Shown here in pieces: positions 26,767-36,241 of a stretch of DNA of 64,000 nucleotides. Each line of letters begins with the position of its first letter. Positions within the stretch are counted from its first letter, which is position 1. The DNA comes from Sphaerospermopsis aphanizomenoides BCCUSP55. GTDB lineage: Bacteria; Cyanobacteriota; Cyanobacteriia; Cyanobacteriales; Nostocaceae. The DNA is taken from the NCBI RefSeq assembly GCF_001586785.1, contig NZ_LUFH02000003.1:1-64000 (forward strand), given 5' to 3'. Below the pieces are notes generated by a model. The model was given only the letters and a program-made list of their open reading frames with translations, did not search any database and was not told the origin of the DNA. Position numbers and translations under genes: made by a program.

Positions 26767-27015
26767 TTATTGTGGTACTGCATTTCTGCACCTGTACCCC
26801 CCGCTTCTTATTTCTATCTGTGGTTTACTATTTGGCGCATCCAGGCCAATATATCTGAAATCATCATTACCCTCTGTTGTTTGCCCACCATGCAGTTGGC
26901 GATCGCCCATAAATAAATACTCCACTCCCACAGCGGCAAATTCCCAACTGGCTTGCCAAATAGTGGAATGCGAAGTAGTAGAAATGGGGTAAATAGATTT
27001 CACAGCAAATTTCAC
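26767..27015 (-). CDS. 82-residue hypothetical protein
   Basis: Short ORF beginning at GTG 27015 with a weak purine-rich site upstream. The sequence has SIYPISTTSHSTIWQASWEFAAVGVEYLFMGDRQL and no recognised domain. Support comes from the strong leftward terminator placed directly downstream. An overlapping plus-strand ORF (26726-26992) has no such support. It could also be the remnant of a longer gene. Confidence 0.4.
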   Translation of the reverse strand: MKFAVKSIYPISTTSHSTIWQASWEFAAVGVEYLFMGDRQLHGGQTTEGNDDFRYIGLDAPNSKPQIEIRSGGYRCRNAVPQ

Positions 27016-27086
27016 CTGTTAAACATTACTGTAAACATACTACACTTGTATTACCATCTTGTCTATACCTCTAAGGAGAAAAAATC

Positions 27087-27422
27087 ATGCATACCATCGC
27101 ACGCACCTCAACCACCGATATGGAAGTTACCAGCATCCGTTTAGAACGGGAACTGAAAGATAAACTCAAAGAGATAGCTGGTAATCAGGGATATCAAGCT
27201 CTAATTCGAGATGTCCTGTGGAACTATGTCCAGCAAAAATCCGGTGAATGGAAACCCCGATTTTCCCGTGCTGATATTCGAGCCAGCATTGCAGCTACAG
27301 CACAGCAAGATGAACGCTGTGTCCTCACAGGTACATTAATTCAAGCTCAACAACCGATGTTATTGGGATTAACGAAAAATGGCGATATAGTGCCTCTCAG
27401 TGTTGAAAGTTTAGCTGGCTAG
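27087..27422 (+). CDS. ribbon-helix-helix-like hypothetical protein
   Basis: 111 residues. Residues 13-50 (EVTSIRLERELKDKLKEIAGNQGYQALIRDVLWNYVQQK) have the strand-helix-helix pattern of RHH/CopG-type DNA-binding proteins. The C-terminal half (VLTGTLIQAQQPMLLGLTKNGDIVPLSVESLAG) is unassigned. AAGGAG lies 8 bases before ATG 27087. No toxin gene follows, so it is not an obvious antitoxin; a transcriptional regulator is possible. Confidence 0.7.
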   Translation: MHTIARTSTTDMEVTSIRLERELKDKLKEIAGNQGYQALIRDVLWNYVQQKSGEWKPRFSRADIRASIAATAQQDERCVLTGTLIQAQQPMLLGLTKNGDIVPLSVESLAG

Positions 27423-27954
27423 TCCATCACAGATCTACTACTTTTAAGCTTTTGTAAAATTTTTGAAAAATGCAGTCTAGTTATTTACATTAGTAACTGG
27501 GCTGCATTGATCGCAACGACGGGTAAATGTTCTGTAAGTTCAATTAAGTTTCTCTTACATAAGTAATTTAAAGCAAAAATATATTATATTAAGCACTAAA
27601 ACGTATAGTGTTAACGCGGAGAATATTGATGATATTTTTTATTGAATTCCAGAGTAATTACGGTTTATGTAAAGTTGCAGACGAGATATCCTAGTTTTGG
27701 GACAGTAGCCTAAATCAGTCTCAAAATTACCAAACTCATAGAACCAGAATGCTAATCTTGGTAAGATTATCGTCATCCAAACAGCAAAAATTAGTTGATA
27801 AAGCTCATAGATACAGATAAGCAAAACATCCAAATGTCACCAAAATTTAGTTGAAGTCTTTATAAACAGCTTACGATTTATCAGGGTGCTGCAACACAAC
27901 TAACAGTTGCGTGCAAACTAAACAAAGGGATGACTATCCACCAGCGAACCAATA
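27423..27954. other. 532-bp intergenic region
   Basis: AT-rich, no supported gene. A minus-strand ORF at 27639-27833 has no credible product or ribosome site. The last 100 bases should contain the promoter of the GAF kinase gene. Confidence 0.5.
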
Positions 27955-29988
27955 ATGAAAAAGCGTTTATTGCCACTACCAGACTGCATAAAAGATAATG
28001 ATGTAGAACAACTACATCCATACCGAGCCAAGCTCATGCAGCAACAAGAAACAACAGCCCAAGCCTTGGCGCAGAAGATTAATCATATCATCGCCAATAG
28101 CCAGACAACATCATTGATGTTGCAAGAAATTGCTCACCTCTTAGGAGTAGCCTTCAAAGTAGATTGCTGCTGTCTGGTAACGGTAACAAAAGATGGATTT
28201 AGCGAAGGTTGCGCGACTAATTGGTGTAGTGAAGAATATTTAGGATTACCACCTTCCCAAGAAATTCTATCAACAGATCAGTTATTGATCAGTTCACCAG
28301 TTGTACAATGTGCTGCTGAAACATTAAGCATTGATGATATTTCCTTAATTCAGCAAACCCTAGTCATTGGCTCTCAAACTTTACCAATACCAATTAAATC
28401 GGTTTTAGCAATTACCACTCGATTTAGTGGGCAAAATAATGGTGTAATTTGCTTAATAAAATTCCAAAATTATGAATGGAATGAATCAGAAAAACAATTA
28501 TTACAAGCAATAGCCTCATCCTGTGCGATCGCTCTAGCTCAAGTAGCACAAACACAGATACTTAATACTCAAAAACAGTATCTACACAAAACCAACCAGC
28601 ATCAAAGTTTAATTAAACAATTAACTATATTAAGCCTTAGTAACTTGGAGTTGAATCAAATGCTCCAGTTAGTTATTTCATCTACTGCTGAATCTTTAGA
28701 AGCAGATCGAGGATTGCTAATTTTATTGAAATACACAGATCCCATGTTTAGGAATCGTCCTAAAAAACAAATTCCTAAAGCTAAAGCTACTGTAGTAGGA
28801 GAATGGACTAAAATCCAAAAGATATCTAACACTGCTTTAGACAACCAAGTCCAGACTTTTTCTCTGTCAGAATGTGGTTTATGCCAGCGTGTATTTACAG
28901 AATCTGGAAAACCAATTATGGTTGATAACTCTATAGATTTAAAGGAGAATTTACAACCCAATCCATTGTTTGCTCTTGATCAGTTTCCGGCCACACTGTT
29001 AATGCCATTAGAAAATCAAGGCAAAGTTTTGGGATTTTTAGTTTTACAACAAGCGGTTACTCGCAGTTGGCAACCCGCAGAATTAAATCTTGTGGAAATG
29101 GTCTGCGCTCAATTAAGTAATGCCATAATTCAATCACAAACACTGCGGCAAGTCCAAAATTTAGTAGATGAAAGGACAGAGCAACTCAAACGGAGTTTAG
29201 AAGTACAAGCAAAATTGTACGAAAGAACAAAGCAGTATGTTGAACAGCTACAACAACTCAACGAACTCAAAGATGAATTTGTCAGCAACCTCAGCGATCG
29301 CTTGCGTTATCCCTTAACAAATATGCGAATGTCAATTCGTAACTTGCGGTTGCCAGGTATTACTCCAGAACGTCAATCTCGATATCTAGACATTCTCGAA
29401 TCAGAATGTACCAAGGAAATCAACCTCATTAATGACCTGCTGACTCTCCAGAAACTAGAAACTCATCAAGAAGCACCGCAATTACAAACCATAGATTTAA
29501 ATACCAGAATTAATGACTTGGTAGCTGCGGCAGAAAAGCCATTGGCAGACCAGGGATTATCAGTCAACGTAGATTTACCGAAAAAGCCCTTAAAGCTGCA
29601 AACAGAAGTGGAAAGTTTTGATCGCATTGTGCAAGAACTTTTAACCAATGTCAGTAAATACTCGGAGCGCGATACGATAGTCCATGTACAAATGACTCAC
29701 AAAGTCGAACAAGAACTTGATCAAGTTATGATTAAAGTGACTAATACAGGACGTGGCATCTCACAAGAGGAAGCGGCCTATATTTTTGACAAGTTCCGTC
29801 GTGGTAAAGGACGTTGGACTCCAGGTACTGGCTTGGGATTGGCATTAGTCAAGTCTCTGGTACAGCACTTACATGGAGCGATCGCCATTGAAAGTACCCC
29901 CATAGCCAACTCTCAATTGAGCGAAATTTGTTTTACCTTGACCCTTCCTCAGTTTTCCGCAGCAACTAAACCAGATTCTCAACAGTGA
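27955..29988 (+). CDS. GAF-domain histidine-kinase-like protein lacking the H-box histidine
   Basis: 677 residues: two GAF-type sensory domains (about 45-200 and 230-400), a coiled coil (about 405-440), a HisKA-like dimerisation region (about 440-505) and HATPase_c (about 545-670; ELLTNVSKYSE, VTNTGRGIS, GTGLGLALVKSLV). The position of the phospho-accepting His in the canonical SHELRTPL is Asp here: LSDRLRYPLTNM, D448. The ATP-binding boxes look intact. The substitution coincides with a HIP1 palindrome (29294-29301). The protein may therefore be a pseudokinase or act only on a partner. Its stop codon overlaps the start of the next gene (GTGA), indicating translational coupling. Confidence 0.9.
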   Translation: MKKRLLPLPDCIKDNDVEQLHPYRAKLMQQQETTAQALAQKINHIIANSQTTSLMLQEIAHLLGVAFKVDCCCLVTVTKDGFSEGCATNWCSEEYLGLPPSQEILSTDQLLISSPVVQCAAETLSIDDISLIQQTLVIGSQTLPIPIKSVLAITTRFSGQNNGVICLIKFQNYEWNESEKQLLQAIASSCAIALAQVAQTQILNTQKQYLHKTNQHQSLIKQLTILSLSNLELNQMLQLVISSTAESLEADRGLLILLKYTDPMFRNRPKKQIPKAKATVVGEWTKIQKISNTALDNQVQTFSLSECGLCQRVFTESGKPIMVDNSIDLKENLQPNPLFALDQFPATLLMPLENQGKVLGFLVLQQAVTRSWQPAELNLVEMVCAQLSNAIIQSQTLRQVQNLVDERTEQLKRSLEVQAKLYERTKQYVEQLQQLNELKDEFVSNLSDRLRYPLTNMRMSIRNLRLPGITPERQSRYLDILESECTKEINLINDLLTLQKLETHQEAPQLQTIDLNTRINDLVAAAEKPLADQGLSVNVDLPKKPLKLQTEVESFDRIVQELLTNVSKYSERDTIVHVQMTHKVEQELDQVMIKVTNTGRGISQEEAAYIFDKFRRGKGRWTPGTGLGLALVKSLVQHLHGAIAIESTPIANSQLSEICFTLTLPQFSAATKPDSQQ

Positions 29989-30560
29989 CTACAGAAAACA
30001 ACACAGCGGGACTTAACTCCCCCATCTCTATTGACGAAACTCGACTAGAAGACAGCGTCAATGCTGACCAAGTAACCATCCAAGTCGAGAAATTATCAGA
30101 ACGACAACGACAAATTACTGCCAAAGTGCTAATTCCCCACCCTGTCGAAAAAGTCTGGAAAATTCTCACAGACTACGAAGCCTTGGCAGAATTTATTCCC
30201 AACCTGGCCAAAAGCTCTCTGTTAGAGCATCCCAATGGAGGTATCAGGTTAGAACAGATAGGCTCTCAACGCTTGCTCAATTTCAAATTTTGTGCGCGTG
30301 TAGTTCTAGACCTGGAAGAAATTTTCCCTAAACTAATTAACTTTCAAATGGTAGAAGGAGATTTCAAAGGTTTTTCCGGGTTTTGGTGCTTAGAACCCTA
30401 TTCCCTGGGTGAACATCAAGGAACACATCTCTGCTACACCATCCAAGTTTGGCCTAAGCTAACAATGCCCATATCCATCATTGAAAGCCGACTCAGTAAA
30501 GACCTACAACACAACTTACTGGCAATTCGCCAACGTGCAGGTGAGTTAACCTTCAGTTGA
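29985..30560 (+). CDS. SRPBCC-fold (START-like, cyclase/dehydrase) protein
   Basis: 191 residues with a polyketide-cyclase/dehydrase-type domain (about 35-180): VLIPHPVEKVWKILTDYEALAEFIPNLAKS, NFKFCARVVLDLEEIF, and LCYTIQVWPKLTMPISIIESRLSKDLQHNLLAIRQRA. Such proteins bind hydrophobic ligands; coenzyme-Q-binding and plastid thylakoid proteins belong here. Function in this organism is unknown. It starts at GTG 29985, overlapping the kinase stop by four bases, so the two products are probably made together. Confidence 0.85.
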   Translation: MTTENNTAGLNSPISIDETRLEDSVNADQVTIQVEKLSERQRQITAKVLIPHPVEKVWKILTDYEALAEFIPNLAKSSLLEHPNGGIRLEQIGSQRLLNFKFCARVVLDLEEIFPKLINFQMVEGDFKGFSGFWCLEPYSLGEHQGTHLCYTIQVWPKLTMPISIIESRLSKDLQHNLLAIRQRAGELTFS

Positions 30561-30664
30561 ATATTTTCTATTGGTAATATTCAACACAAATTAATTTCAG
30601 GATAGAAAAGAAACCTCATTTATTTCTTTTCTATTCTTATCTAAATTATTGATTTGTTTTTAGA

Positions 30665-30737
30665 TACCCCCAGGGGAATTCGAATCCCCGTTACCTCCGT
30701 GAAAGGGAGGTGTCCTAGGCCTCTAGACGATGGGGGC
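30665..30737 (-). tRNA. tRNA-Glu (anticodon UUC)
   Basis: 73-base tRNA on the minus strand. Acceptor GCCCCCA pairs with TGGGGGT (G1-U72 wobble), discriminator A, as in chloroplast tRNA-Glu. Anticodon loop TTTCACG gives UUC. D arm TCTAGAGGCCTAGGACA and T arm with GATTCGAATTC are clear; CCA is not encoded. In cyanobacteria this tRNA also feeds tetrapyrrole synthesis through glutamyl-tRNA reductase. Confidence 0.97.
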
Positions 30738-30757
30738 GTGGACTTCAGACTTTTAAT

Positions 30758-30786
30758 AATCTACCGGATTTTTTCGAGGATGTCAA
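30758..30786 (-). promoter_or_regulatory. promoter of tRNA-Glu
   Basis: On the minus strand TTGACA (30781-30786), a 17-base spacer and TAGATT (30758-30763) precede the tRNA by 20 bases. The near-consensus match explains the sequence that would otherwise form the end of a short minus-strand ORF (30761-30982). The rest of the 339-bp gap to 31076 shows nothing else. Confidence 0.7.
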
Positions 30787-31076
30787 CACCTTTTTCCAAA
30801 AAATTTTTGATGCTATCTAAACTGAGTTGGAGCAGGTTGAAAAATTCATGCTTTCTCCTCAACTCGATACTTGGTACTCGAAAGTCGGCAGTCTCATGAA
30901 TTCCGTGTTTTATCCAAAAATCTCTGAATTTCTTAACGATGGAAGTATGGTTTCTAGTACGCCATGTCCGGTAATATGGCAAAATATCCGGACTTGAAGT
31001 ATCTGTTGTACCCTGTAGAGTTATTATTTATGATTCTGGAGCAAGGATTTTGGTTCTAACGCTCAAAATCTAAAAC

Positions 31077-32996
31077 ATGGAAGCATCTTTTGAAATTACC
31101 CTACAGATGGTGTTTACAGTCCTGGCAGGCATTAGCGCCCAGGTGATGGCAGCATATCTGAAGCTGCCGAGCATCGTCTTATTACTGTTGTTAGGCATCA
31201 TCTTAGGTGCTGATGGTCTTGGAGTATTACATCCGCAGTTATTAGGAACTGGACTAGAAGTAATTGTCTCTCTGGCAACGGCAATTATCTTATTTGAAGG
31301 CGGACTCAAACTGGATTTGCGGGAGTTAGGCAGAGTTTCAGTCAGTTTGCAATTGCTTGTCACCTTGGGAACACTAATCACGCTGCTGGGTGGTAGTATG
31401 GCCGCGCACTGGCTGGGAGAATTTCCTTGGAATATAGCTTTTCTCTATGCTTCTATAGTCGTTGTTACCGGGCCTACAGTTGTTGGTCCCCTACTCAAAC
31501 AAATCAACGTAGATCGACAAGTAGCAACTTTGTTGGAAGGGGAAGGGGTTTTAATTGACCCAGTGGGAGCTATCCTAGCCTACGTTGTTCTCGATACGAT
31601 TTTGAACGGTGATGCTGACCCCCTCAAAGCCATCATGGGTTTAATATTGCGTTTGGGTGTAGGTGCAATGATTGGCGGTGTGGGCGGTTATCTGATGAGT
31701 TGGGTGTTCAAACACGCCAGTTTTTTATCTTTTGAACTCAAAAATCTGGCAGTTTTGGCCACATTGTGGGGTTTGTTTACTCTGGCACAGACGATTCGCA
31801 GTGAGTCAGGAATTATGACTACGGTCATGGCTGGGGTTGTATTTGCCAATTCATCAGTTCCAGAAGAACGGCTATTGCGAAGCTTTAAAAACCAACTCAC
31901 AATTCTCAGCGTGTCTGTGTTGTTTATCCTCCTAGCCGCTGACTTATCTATTGCCAGTGTGTTGGCCTTGGGTTGGGGTAGTTTATTGACAGTTTTGGTC
32001 TTGATGTTTGTGGTGCGCCCAATTAATATTTTGTTCTGCACTTGGAACAGTAATCTCAATTGGCGACAGAAACTGTTTTTAAGTTGGGTTGCACCGAGAG
32101 GAATTGTTTCTGCTTCTGTAGCTTCTTTATTTGCTATTTCGCTGACACAAAGGGGTGTAAATGGTGGTGATGCCATTAAAGCTCTGGTCTTCTTGACAAT
32201 TATCATGACTGTTGTCTGTCAAGGCTTGACGGCGGGCTGGATTGCTAAATGCCTGGAAATCACCTCCAAGGAAGCAACTGGAGCGGTAATTGTGGGTTGT
32301 AATCCTTTAAGTTTGTTGATCGCCCGGTTTTTCCAAGAGCGAGGAGAAAGTGTGGTGATGATTGACACTGACTCGGAATACTTTGCTCAAGCTGAAGCTC
32401 AAAATCTACGGGTGATTGCTAGTAGTGCGCTAGATGCAGAGGTTTTAGAGGAAGCTGGTATTGCTTCCATGGGAACTTTTTTAGCGATGACTAATAATGG
32501 CGAGGTGAATTTTGTCTTAGCACAACGGGCGGCTGAGGAATTTAGTCCACCCCGTGTCTTGGCGGTATTTCCCCGTGATCAGCAAGCACCTAATTCTGCC
32601 AATGTGAAAGTTAATCAAGCTTTTGTCTCTGACTTAGCAGTTAAAACGTGGAATGAGTATTTAAGTAATGGAAGAGTAAAATTAGGAACAACGACTTTAA
32701 ATGAGACTGAATTTTCTAGTCAACAGGAACATATCCAAGAAAAGATTCGGACTGGAGTGTTAGTACCACTGTTGATAGAAAGGGAAGAACGCCTGCAAAT
32801 AATGTCAGCAAATCAAGATTGGGAAGTAGGCGATCGCATTATCTACCTGTTATACGATTCCCGACCAAATCTTTTAAAACGTTTATCTGGTGCTAGTCAA
32901 TCTACAACTTTGGCTTTAGAAAAGTTGCCAGAGGTGGAAGAAGTACCCACTGCTAAGTTGTCTCAACTTTCTGCTACTGAAGTTTCTGGTAATTGA
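31077..32996 (+). CDS. Na+/H+ antiporter (CPA family) with RCK-type C-terminus
   Basis: 639 residues. The first 390 form about twelve membrane helices of the cation:proton antiporter type, with GPTVVGPLLKQ and LLEGEGVLIDPVGAILAYVVLD, the latter containing the acidic ion-binding site typical of NhaP-like CPA1 proteins. The C-terminal cytoplasmic part (about 395-520) is TrkA-N-like (AVIVGCNPLSLLIARFFQERGESVVMIDTD), although its glycine motif is degenerate. It likely serves sodium and pH homeostasis in the plasma or thylakoid membrane. Monocistronic by spacing. Confidence 0.9.
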   Translation: MEASFEITLQMVFTVLAGISAQVMAAYLKLPSIVLLLLLGIILGADGLGVLHPQLLGTGLEVIVSLATAIILFEGGLKLDLRELGRVSVSLQLLVTLGTLITLLGGSMAAHWLGEFPWNIAFLYASIVVVTGPTVVGPLLKQINVDRQVATLLEGEGVLIDPVGAILAYVVLDTILNGDADPLKAIMGLILRLGVGAMIGGVGGYLMSWVFKHASFLSFELKNLAVLATLWGLFTLAQTIRSESGIMTTVMAGVVFANSSVPEERLLRSFKNQLTILSVSVLFILLAADLSIASVLALGWGSLLTVLVLMFVVRPINILFCTWNSNLNWRQKLFLSWVAPRGIVSASVASLFAISLTQRGVNGGDAIKALVFLTIIMTVVCQGLTAGWIAKCLEITSKEATGAVIVGCNPLSLLIARFFQERGESVVMIDTDSEYFAQAEAQNLRVIASSALDAEVLEEAGIASMGTFLAMTNNGEVNFVLAQRAAEEFSPPRVLAVFPRDQQAPNSANVKVNQAFVSDLAVKTWNEYLSNGRVKLGTTTLNETEFSSQQEHIQEKIRTGVLVPLLIEREERLQIMSANQDWEVGDRIIYLLYDSRPNLLKRLSGASQSTTLALEKLPEVEEVPTAKLSQLSATEVSGN

Positions 32997-33671
32997 ACAT
33001 TTCTTGCTCTTGCCATAGCAAAGCCGATCAATTTACCACTGCTCAGATCAGAGCCGTGAAAGCAAGCACCTAACCCGGCTTTTGGCACTTCAAAATGTCC
33101 TACGTTAATTCTTAAACAAATTTAACCAAAAATCTGGACGAACCCTCATTGTTGATAAATTATGTCTTTATATTAAAATTTTAATATTTTTTGTCAGAAA
33201 AAATACTTATTACCAGCTTAATACCTTGATTCAACCTGGTAATTTACTAAGAACTATGAAAAAAATAAAAACTGAATATAATTGGAATTTTCCTGTTTTG
33301 CAGGCCAACATAGAGAGTTATTATAAGGAAATAAGCTAAAAAACCTTGAGACGGAGATTTGACGCTTGGTTGAAAAACTCAGCCGTCCTTGAGGCAAGGA
33401 ATGAAAGCCAATTAAGGCGTTTACGCCTCAGCGACTTTATGCTATGTTGCTTTCAACAGGTAAGGATCATTAACCGTCTTCATGGAGAGTGTCAATTGTT
33501 AGAGAGACTCATATCTAATAATTGCCATATAATCTAAAGGATATAATCTCTGATACAGCATGGCAGAAAGGAATCTGTATCAAAAATAAATAAATAGATA
33601 AGATTATAATTACACCCTTCTGCCTGTTTGAATTAGTCAACTGCAACCGAGCCGAGTGAACGATAACAGCT
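32997..33671. other. 675-bp intergenic region with a structured repeat
   Basis: No protein gene is supported; the plus-strand ORF 33346-33537 lies within a structured element described separately (33341-33500). The sequence before it is AT-rich. Confidence 0.55.
33341..33500 (+). ncRNA. candidate structured RNA element, copy 1
   Basis: Shares blocks with 47650-47825: AACCTTGAG, CCGTCCTT, ATGAAAGCC, AAGGCGTTTACGCCTC and CGACTTT or TGACTTT. Predicted stems: GACG/CGTC (33361-33364 with 33384-33387), CCTT/AAGG (33387-33390 with 33396-33399), AGGCGT/ACGCCT (33415-33420 with 33423-33428) and AGCGAC/GTTGCT (33430-33435 with 33446-33451). The last stem needs a G-U pair that works only if the plus strand is transcribed. 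It ends near GGAGAGTGTCAA, a motif also seen beside the tnpB remnant at 48.1 kb. Family not established; an IscB/TnpB-associated guide RNA (HEARO/omega type) or a transposon end are options. Confidence 0.5.
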
Positions 33672-35081
33672 ATGTCTTACGTCTCCCTGCTGAAGAATAT
33701 ACCAGAAAAATTAAGCCAACCAACTGGGATAGCAGCTATAGCCTCTCTTGGCATCCACGGTGCTATTGCCTTGATTGTGCCATTAATGCCTGTTAATTCT
33801 AGTAAGTCCTCAGAAACTAATACTACTAAAGCTGTGGGATTAATGGAATTGACTCCGGCTGATCAAAACCGTTTACCACAAACTCCTGGTACATCAGAAG
33901 TTGCTTTACAACCGCCCCAATTGCCTCTACAACAGCAACTTCCTCCGGCCAGCTTTGATAGCCAATCAATAACATTACCACCCTTACAACCGCCTTTACC
34001 TAGCCAGCAGGTATTGCCATCTATCCCAACATCACCAGCAAACTATAATCTTGCTTTCTTACCCAGAAGACAGACGCTTCAGAGATTTTCGAGCGGCGGT
34101 TTTAGAACTCAGGTTTCTAATTTTCAACCTACAGCCACATTACGCCGTTCAGAGTCTCCGTTTGTTAATGATATAGATGCCAAAATTAAAGAAACCCAAC
34201 CGCTGAATATCAACAGGTTGCCAGAAGTTCAGGCAGATAATAAATTACCAGATGCGCCACTTAGTAATCCATCTCCCGATGCTATTGACATTGGTTCGAC
34301 AACAACAGCACAGGAAATGACTCCAAGACCAACAGGACAGTTAGGAGATAACTCAGCGCAAATTGCGGCCAATTCACCTTCTGGACTTGTTGGTGAACAA
34401 TCTCTACAAGACAAACGCCAATTAGTAGCCGCAGCACCAAATTCTGTACCATCACCAGAAGCTGTAATCATTCAGCAACCAGAACAGCGCACTTCAAGTC
34501 GGTCTGATTCACAAACGCAAAAAAGAGAAGAGTTACAGGCTCACCTAAATTCTTACAACACCATCAGACAAGCTATTGAGCAAGAATATCCCAACGCTAA
34601 AGAAAAACCTGTCATTCGTGAATCTATCTCTACAGACAAACGCGATATGGAAGGTACTGTCTTGGGTAGATTAGTTGTAGATCCTGATGGCAAGGTTTTA
34701 GATATTAAGTTTCAAGATAAGTCATTAGCTCCCAAATTACAGTCCCAAACTAGGGAATTTTTCAACGCTAATCCACCTAAAGGTGAGCAGCGCATTAGCT
34801 CTTATCCATTCCAACTGCTGTTTAAAAATAGTAGCGATAATAATCTTCGCAAGAAGACCCCAGAGCTAAAGCCGTCACAAACTCAAGATGCTCAAACAGT
34901 TATTGAGCAACAAGAGATAAAAAATCAGGCTAATAATCAAGCTGTGATTATTCCCAATCCATCATCTACACCTGTAGTTACTGATAATCCATCTAATGTG
35001 TCTACTGAATCTGCTAAAAAGCTAATAAAACAGTTACGTCAAATTAAGGAAGAAAGAGAAACCTTAAATCAAGAAAAATAA
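33672..35081 (+). CDS. TonB-like energy-transducer protein
   Basis: 469 residues. An N-terminal membrane helix (about 18-42, GIAAIASLGIHGAIALIVPLM) is followed by a long Pro/Gln-rich periplasmic linker (about 65-290) and a compact domain (about 295-400; SYNTIRQAIEQEYPNAKEKPVI, GTVLGRLVVDPDGKVLDIKFQDKSLAPKLQ) that resembles a TonB C-terminal fold. A Gln/Asn-rich tail follows. This is the typical cyanobacterial TonB-type layout; it would energise outer-membrane siderophore or vitamin receptors. ExbB/ExbD genes are not in the window. Confidence 0.75.
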   Translation: MSYVSLLKNIPEKLSQPTGIAAIASLGIHGAIALIVPLMPVNSSKSSETNTTKAVGLMELTPADQNRLPQTPGTSEVALQPPQLPLQQQLPPASFDSQSITLPPLQPPLPSQQVLPSIPTSPANYNLAFLPRRQTLQRFSSGGFRTQVSNFQPTATLRRSESPFVNDIDAKIKETQPLNINRLPEVQADNKLPDAPLSNPSPDAIDIGSTTTAQEMTPRPTGQLGDNSAQIAANSPSGLVGEQSLQDKRQLVAAAPNSVPSPEAVIIQQPEQRTSSRSDSQTQKREELQAHLNSYNTIRQAIEQEYPNAKEKPVIRESISTDKRDMEGTVLGRLVVDPDGKVLDIKFQDKSLAPKLQSQTREFFNANPPKGEQRISSYPFQLLFKNSSDNNLRKKTPELKPSQTQDAQTVIEQQEIKNQANNQAVIIPNPSSTPVVTDNPSNVSTESAKKLIKQLRQIKEERETLNQEK

Positions 35082-35243
35082 AATCATCGAATTTTAGATT
35101 TGAGGTAGGCATTCAGCTTTTTCAAGGGTACGCCAAAAATCAATGGTTTAGGACTGGTTGTGGTCTGGGTATTGGGGATTGGGCAGAGTTTGTTCATGTT
35201 TATTTTTTTTCTACCCCACACCCCACACTCCAGACTTTATAAA

Positions 35244-35603
35244 TTACCAACCTGTTTCAGCTTTCTGGAAAACATAAGCAGCCACCTCTAAAATTTCTTG
35301 CTCGCTCAATTTGTTTTTAAAGGCAGGCATAGCACTTTTACCATTTTGAACTTGGTGGATAATAGCCTGGATGGGGTTAATATCATAATTTTCTAAGTAT
35401 TTTGATAGTGCTTCCTTTTGTAAAGTTTTATTTTCAACGAGGATATTAGCACCTCCTATATGGCAAGCAGCACAGTTAGTGTTAAAAATTTTGCGACCAT
35501 TGGATGTTTCTGTTGCTAAGACTGGATAAATAACTGTCAAGTTCAACAACAGGGCGATCGCCAACACCAGATTTAATAAAATTGGTTTTATGATACTTCT
35601 CAA
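35244..35603 (-). CDS. petJ: cytochrome c6
   Basis: 119-residue precursor of the soluble thylakoid-lumen haem protein that carries electrons from cytochrome b6f to photosystem I, replacing plastocyanin when copper is scarce. A signal peptide (1-30, cleavage after PVLA), haem site CAACH (C44, C47, H48) and axial Met in AMPAF (M92) are visible. The C-terminus (AAYVFQKAETGW) is family-typical. It is the third gene of a co-directional group psbV-petE-petJ, with 218 bp separating it from petE and a structured hairpin between them. Confidence 0.88.
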   Translation of the reverse strand: MRSIIKPILLNLVLAIALLLNLTVIYPVLATETSNGRKIFNTNCAACHIGGANILVENKTLQKEALSKYLENYDINPIQAIIHQVQNGKSAMPAFKNKLSEQEILEVAAYVFQKAETGW

Positions 35604-35700
35604 CAGATTTTCCTCACAACCAGCATGATGCAGCCAACATACGTATAATATAATACGAATTTGCTAGGTTGATAATTTTGGCAAATTTGAGTAAAACTAA

Positions 35701-35756
35701 CGGCGGTGACTAGCTTATCCCTCTATTTTTACCAAGGATAAAACTTGTTACCGCCG
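35701..35756 (-). terminator. nested hairpin downstream of petE
   Basis: CGGCGGTGAC (35701-35710) pairs with GTTACCGCCG (35747-35756) with one mismatch, enclosing a second perfect stem TTATCC/GGATAA (35715-35720 with 35736-35741). It lies 66 bases beyond the petE stop. On the minus strand a T-containing tract follows. Most likely the petE terminator. Confidence 0.6.
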
Positions 35757-35821
35757 CTTTTCAATTATTTGCGCCACCTAATGAGCAAAAAAAATCATTT
35801 GGTTTCAGATTAGCAAGATTT

Positions 35822-36241
35822 CTAGCCTTCAACAATAATTTTACCAGCCATACCAGCACCACGGTGGGGAGTGCAGTAGAAAGAGTATTCACCAGTAGGT
35901 GCATCTGCGGGAAAAGTTGTTGTTACTTTCTGTCCAGGATTCAACAATAATTTACTGTGAGACAAAGATTCAGCTAAAGCTTTATCCCCAGCAGGATTTT
36001 TAGCAGGATCAAACACAACATTATGGGGAGCAAGTTTATTATTTACCCATTCAATTGTGTCACCTGGTTTAACAGTCAACTTTTTAGGTTGAAATTGCAA
36101 CAGTCCTTTGTCACTACCCAATTTGATCTGGTAGGTTTCAGCAGATGCAGTGGGAGTAAAAATAGCAAAGCTGCTAACAACCAGAAGAACGGTTAACACT
36201 GCTAAAGTTAAGCGTCTCCAACTAGCTGCAATTAATTTCAT
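35822..36241 (-). CDS. petE: plastocyanin
   Basis: 139-residue precursor of the copper protein that carries electrons from cytochrome b6f to photosystem I in the thylakoid lumen. A twin-hydrophobic signal region ends at ASA (about 34); mature sequence begins ETYQIKLG. Copper ligands are all present: H73 (APHNVVF), C123, H126 and M131 (YCTPHRGAGMAG). AGGAGA lies just upstream of ATG 36241. Known to be induced by copper in cyanobacteria, in mirror image to petJ, which lies next to it here. Confidence 0.96.
   Translation of the reverse strand: MKLIAASWRRLTLAVLTVLLVVSSFAIFTPTASAETYQIKLGSDKGLLQFQPKKLTVKPGDTIEWVNNKLAPHNVVFDPAKNPAGDKALAESLSHSKLLLNPGQKVTTTFPADAPTGEYSFYCTPHRGAGMAGKIIVEG

Noticed and set aside
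26726-26992. 88-residue plus-strand ORF
   Set aside because: It runs through a terminator stem and opposes a better supported small minus-strand ORF.
30761-30982. 73-residue minus-strand ORF upstream of tRNA-Glu
   Set aside because: Its end overlaps a near-consensus promoter for the tRNA; composition and start are poor.
33346-33537. 63-residue ORF over structured element 1
   Set aside because: The conserved features are stems and short blocks, not a shared reading frame; copy 2 does not keep this ORF.
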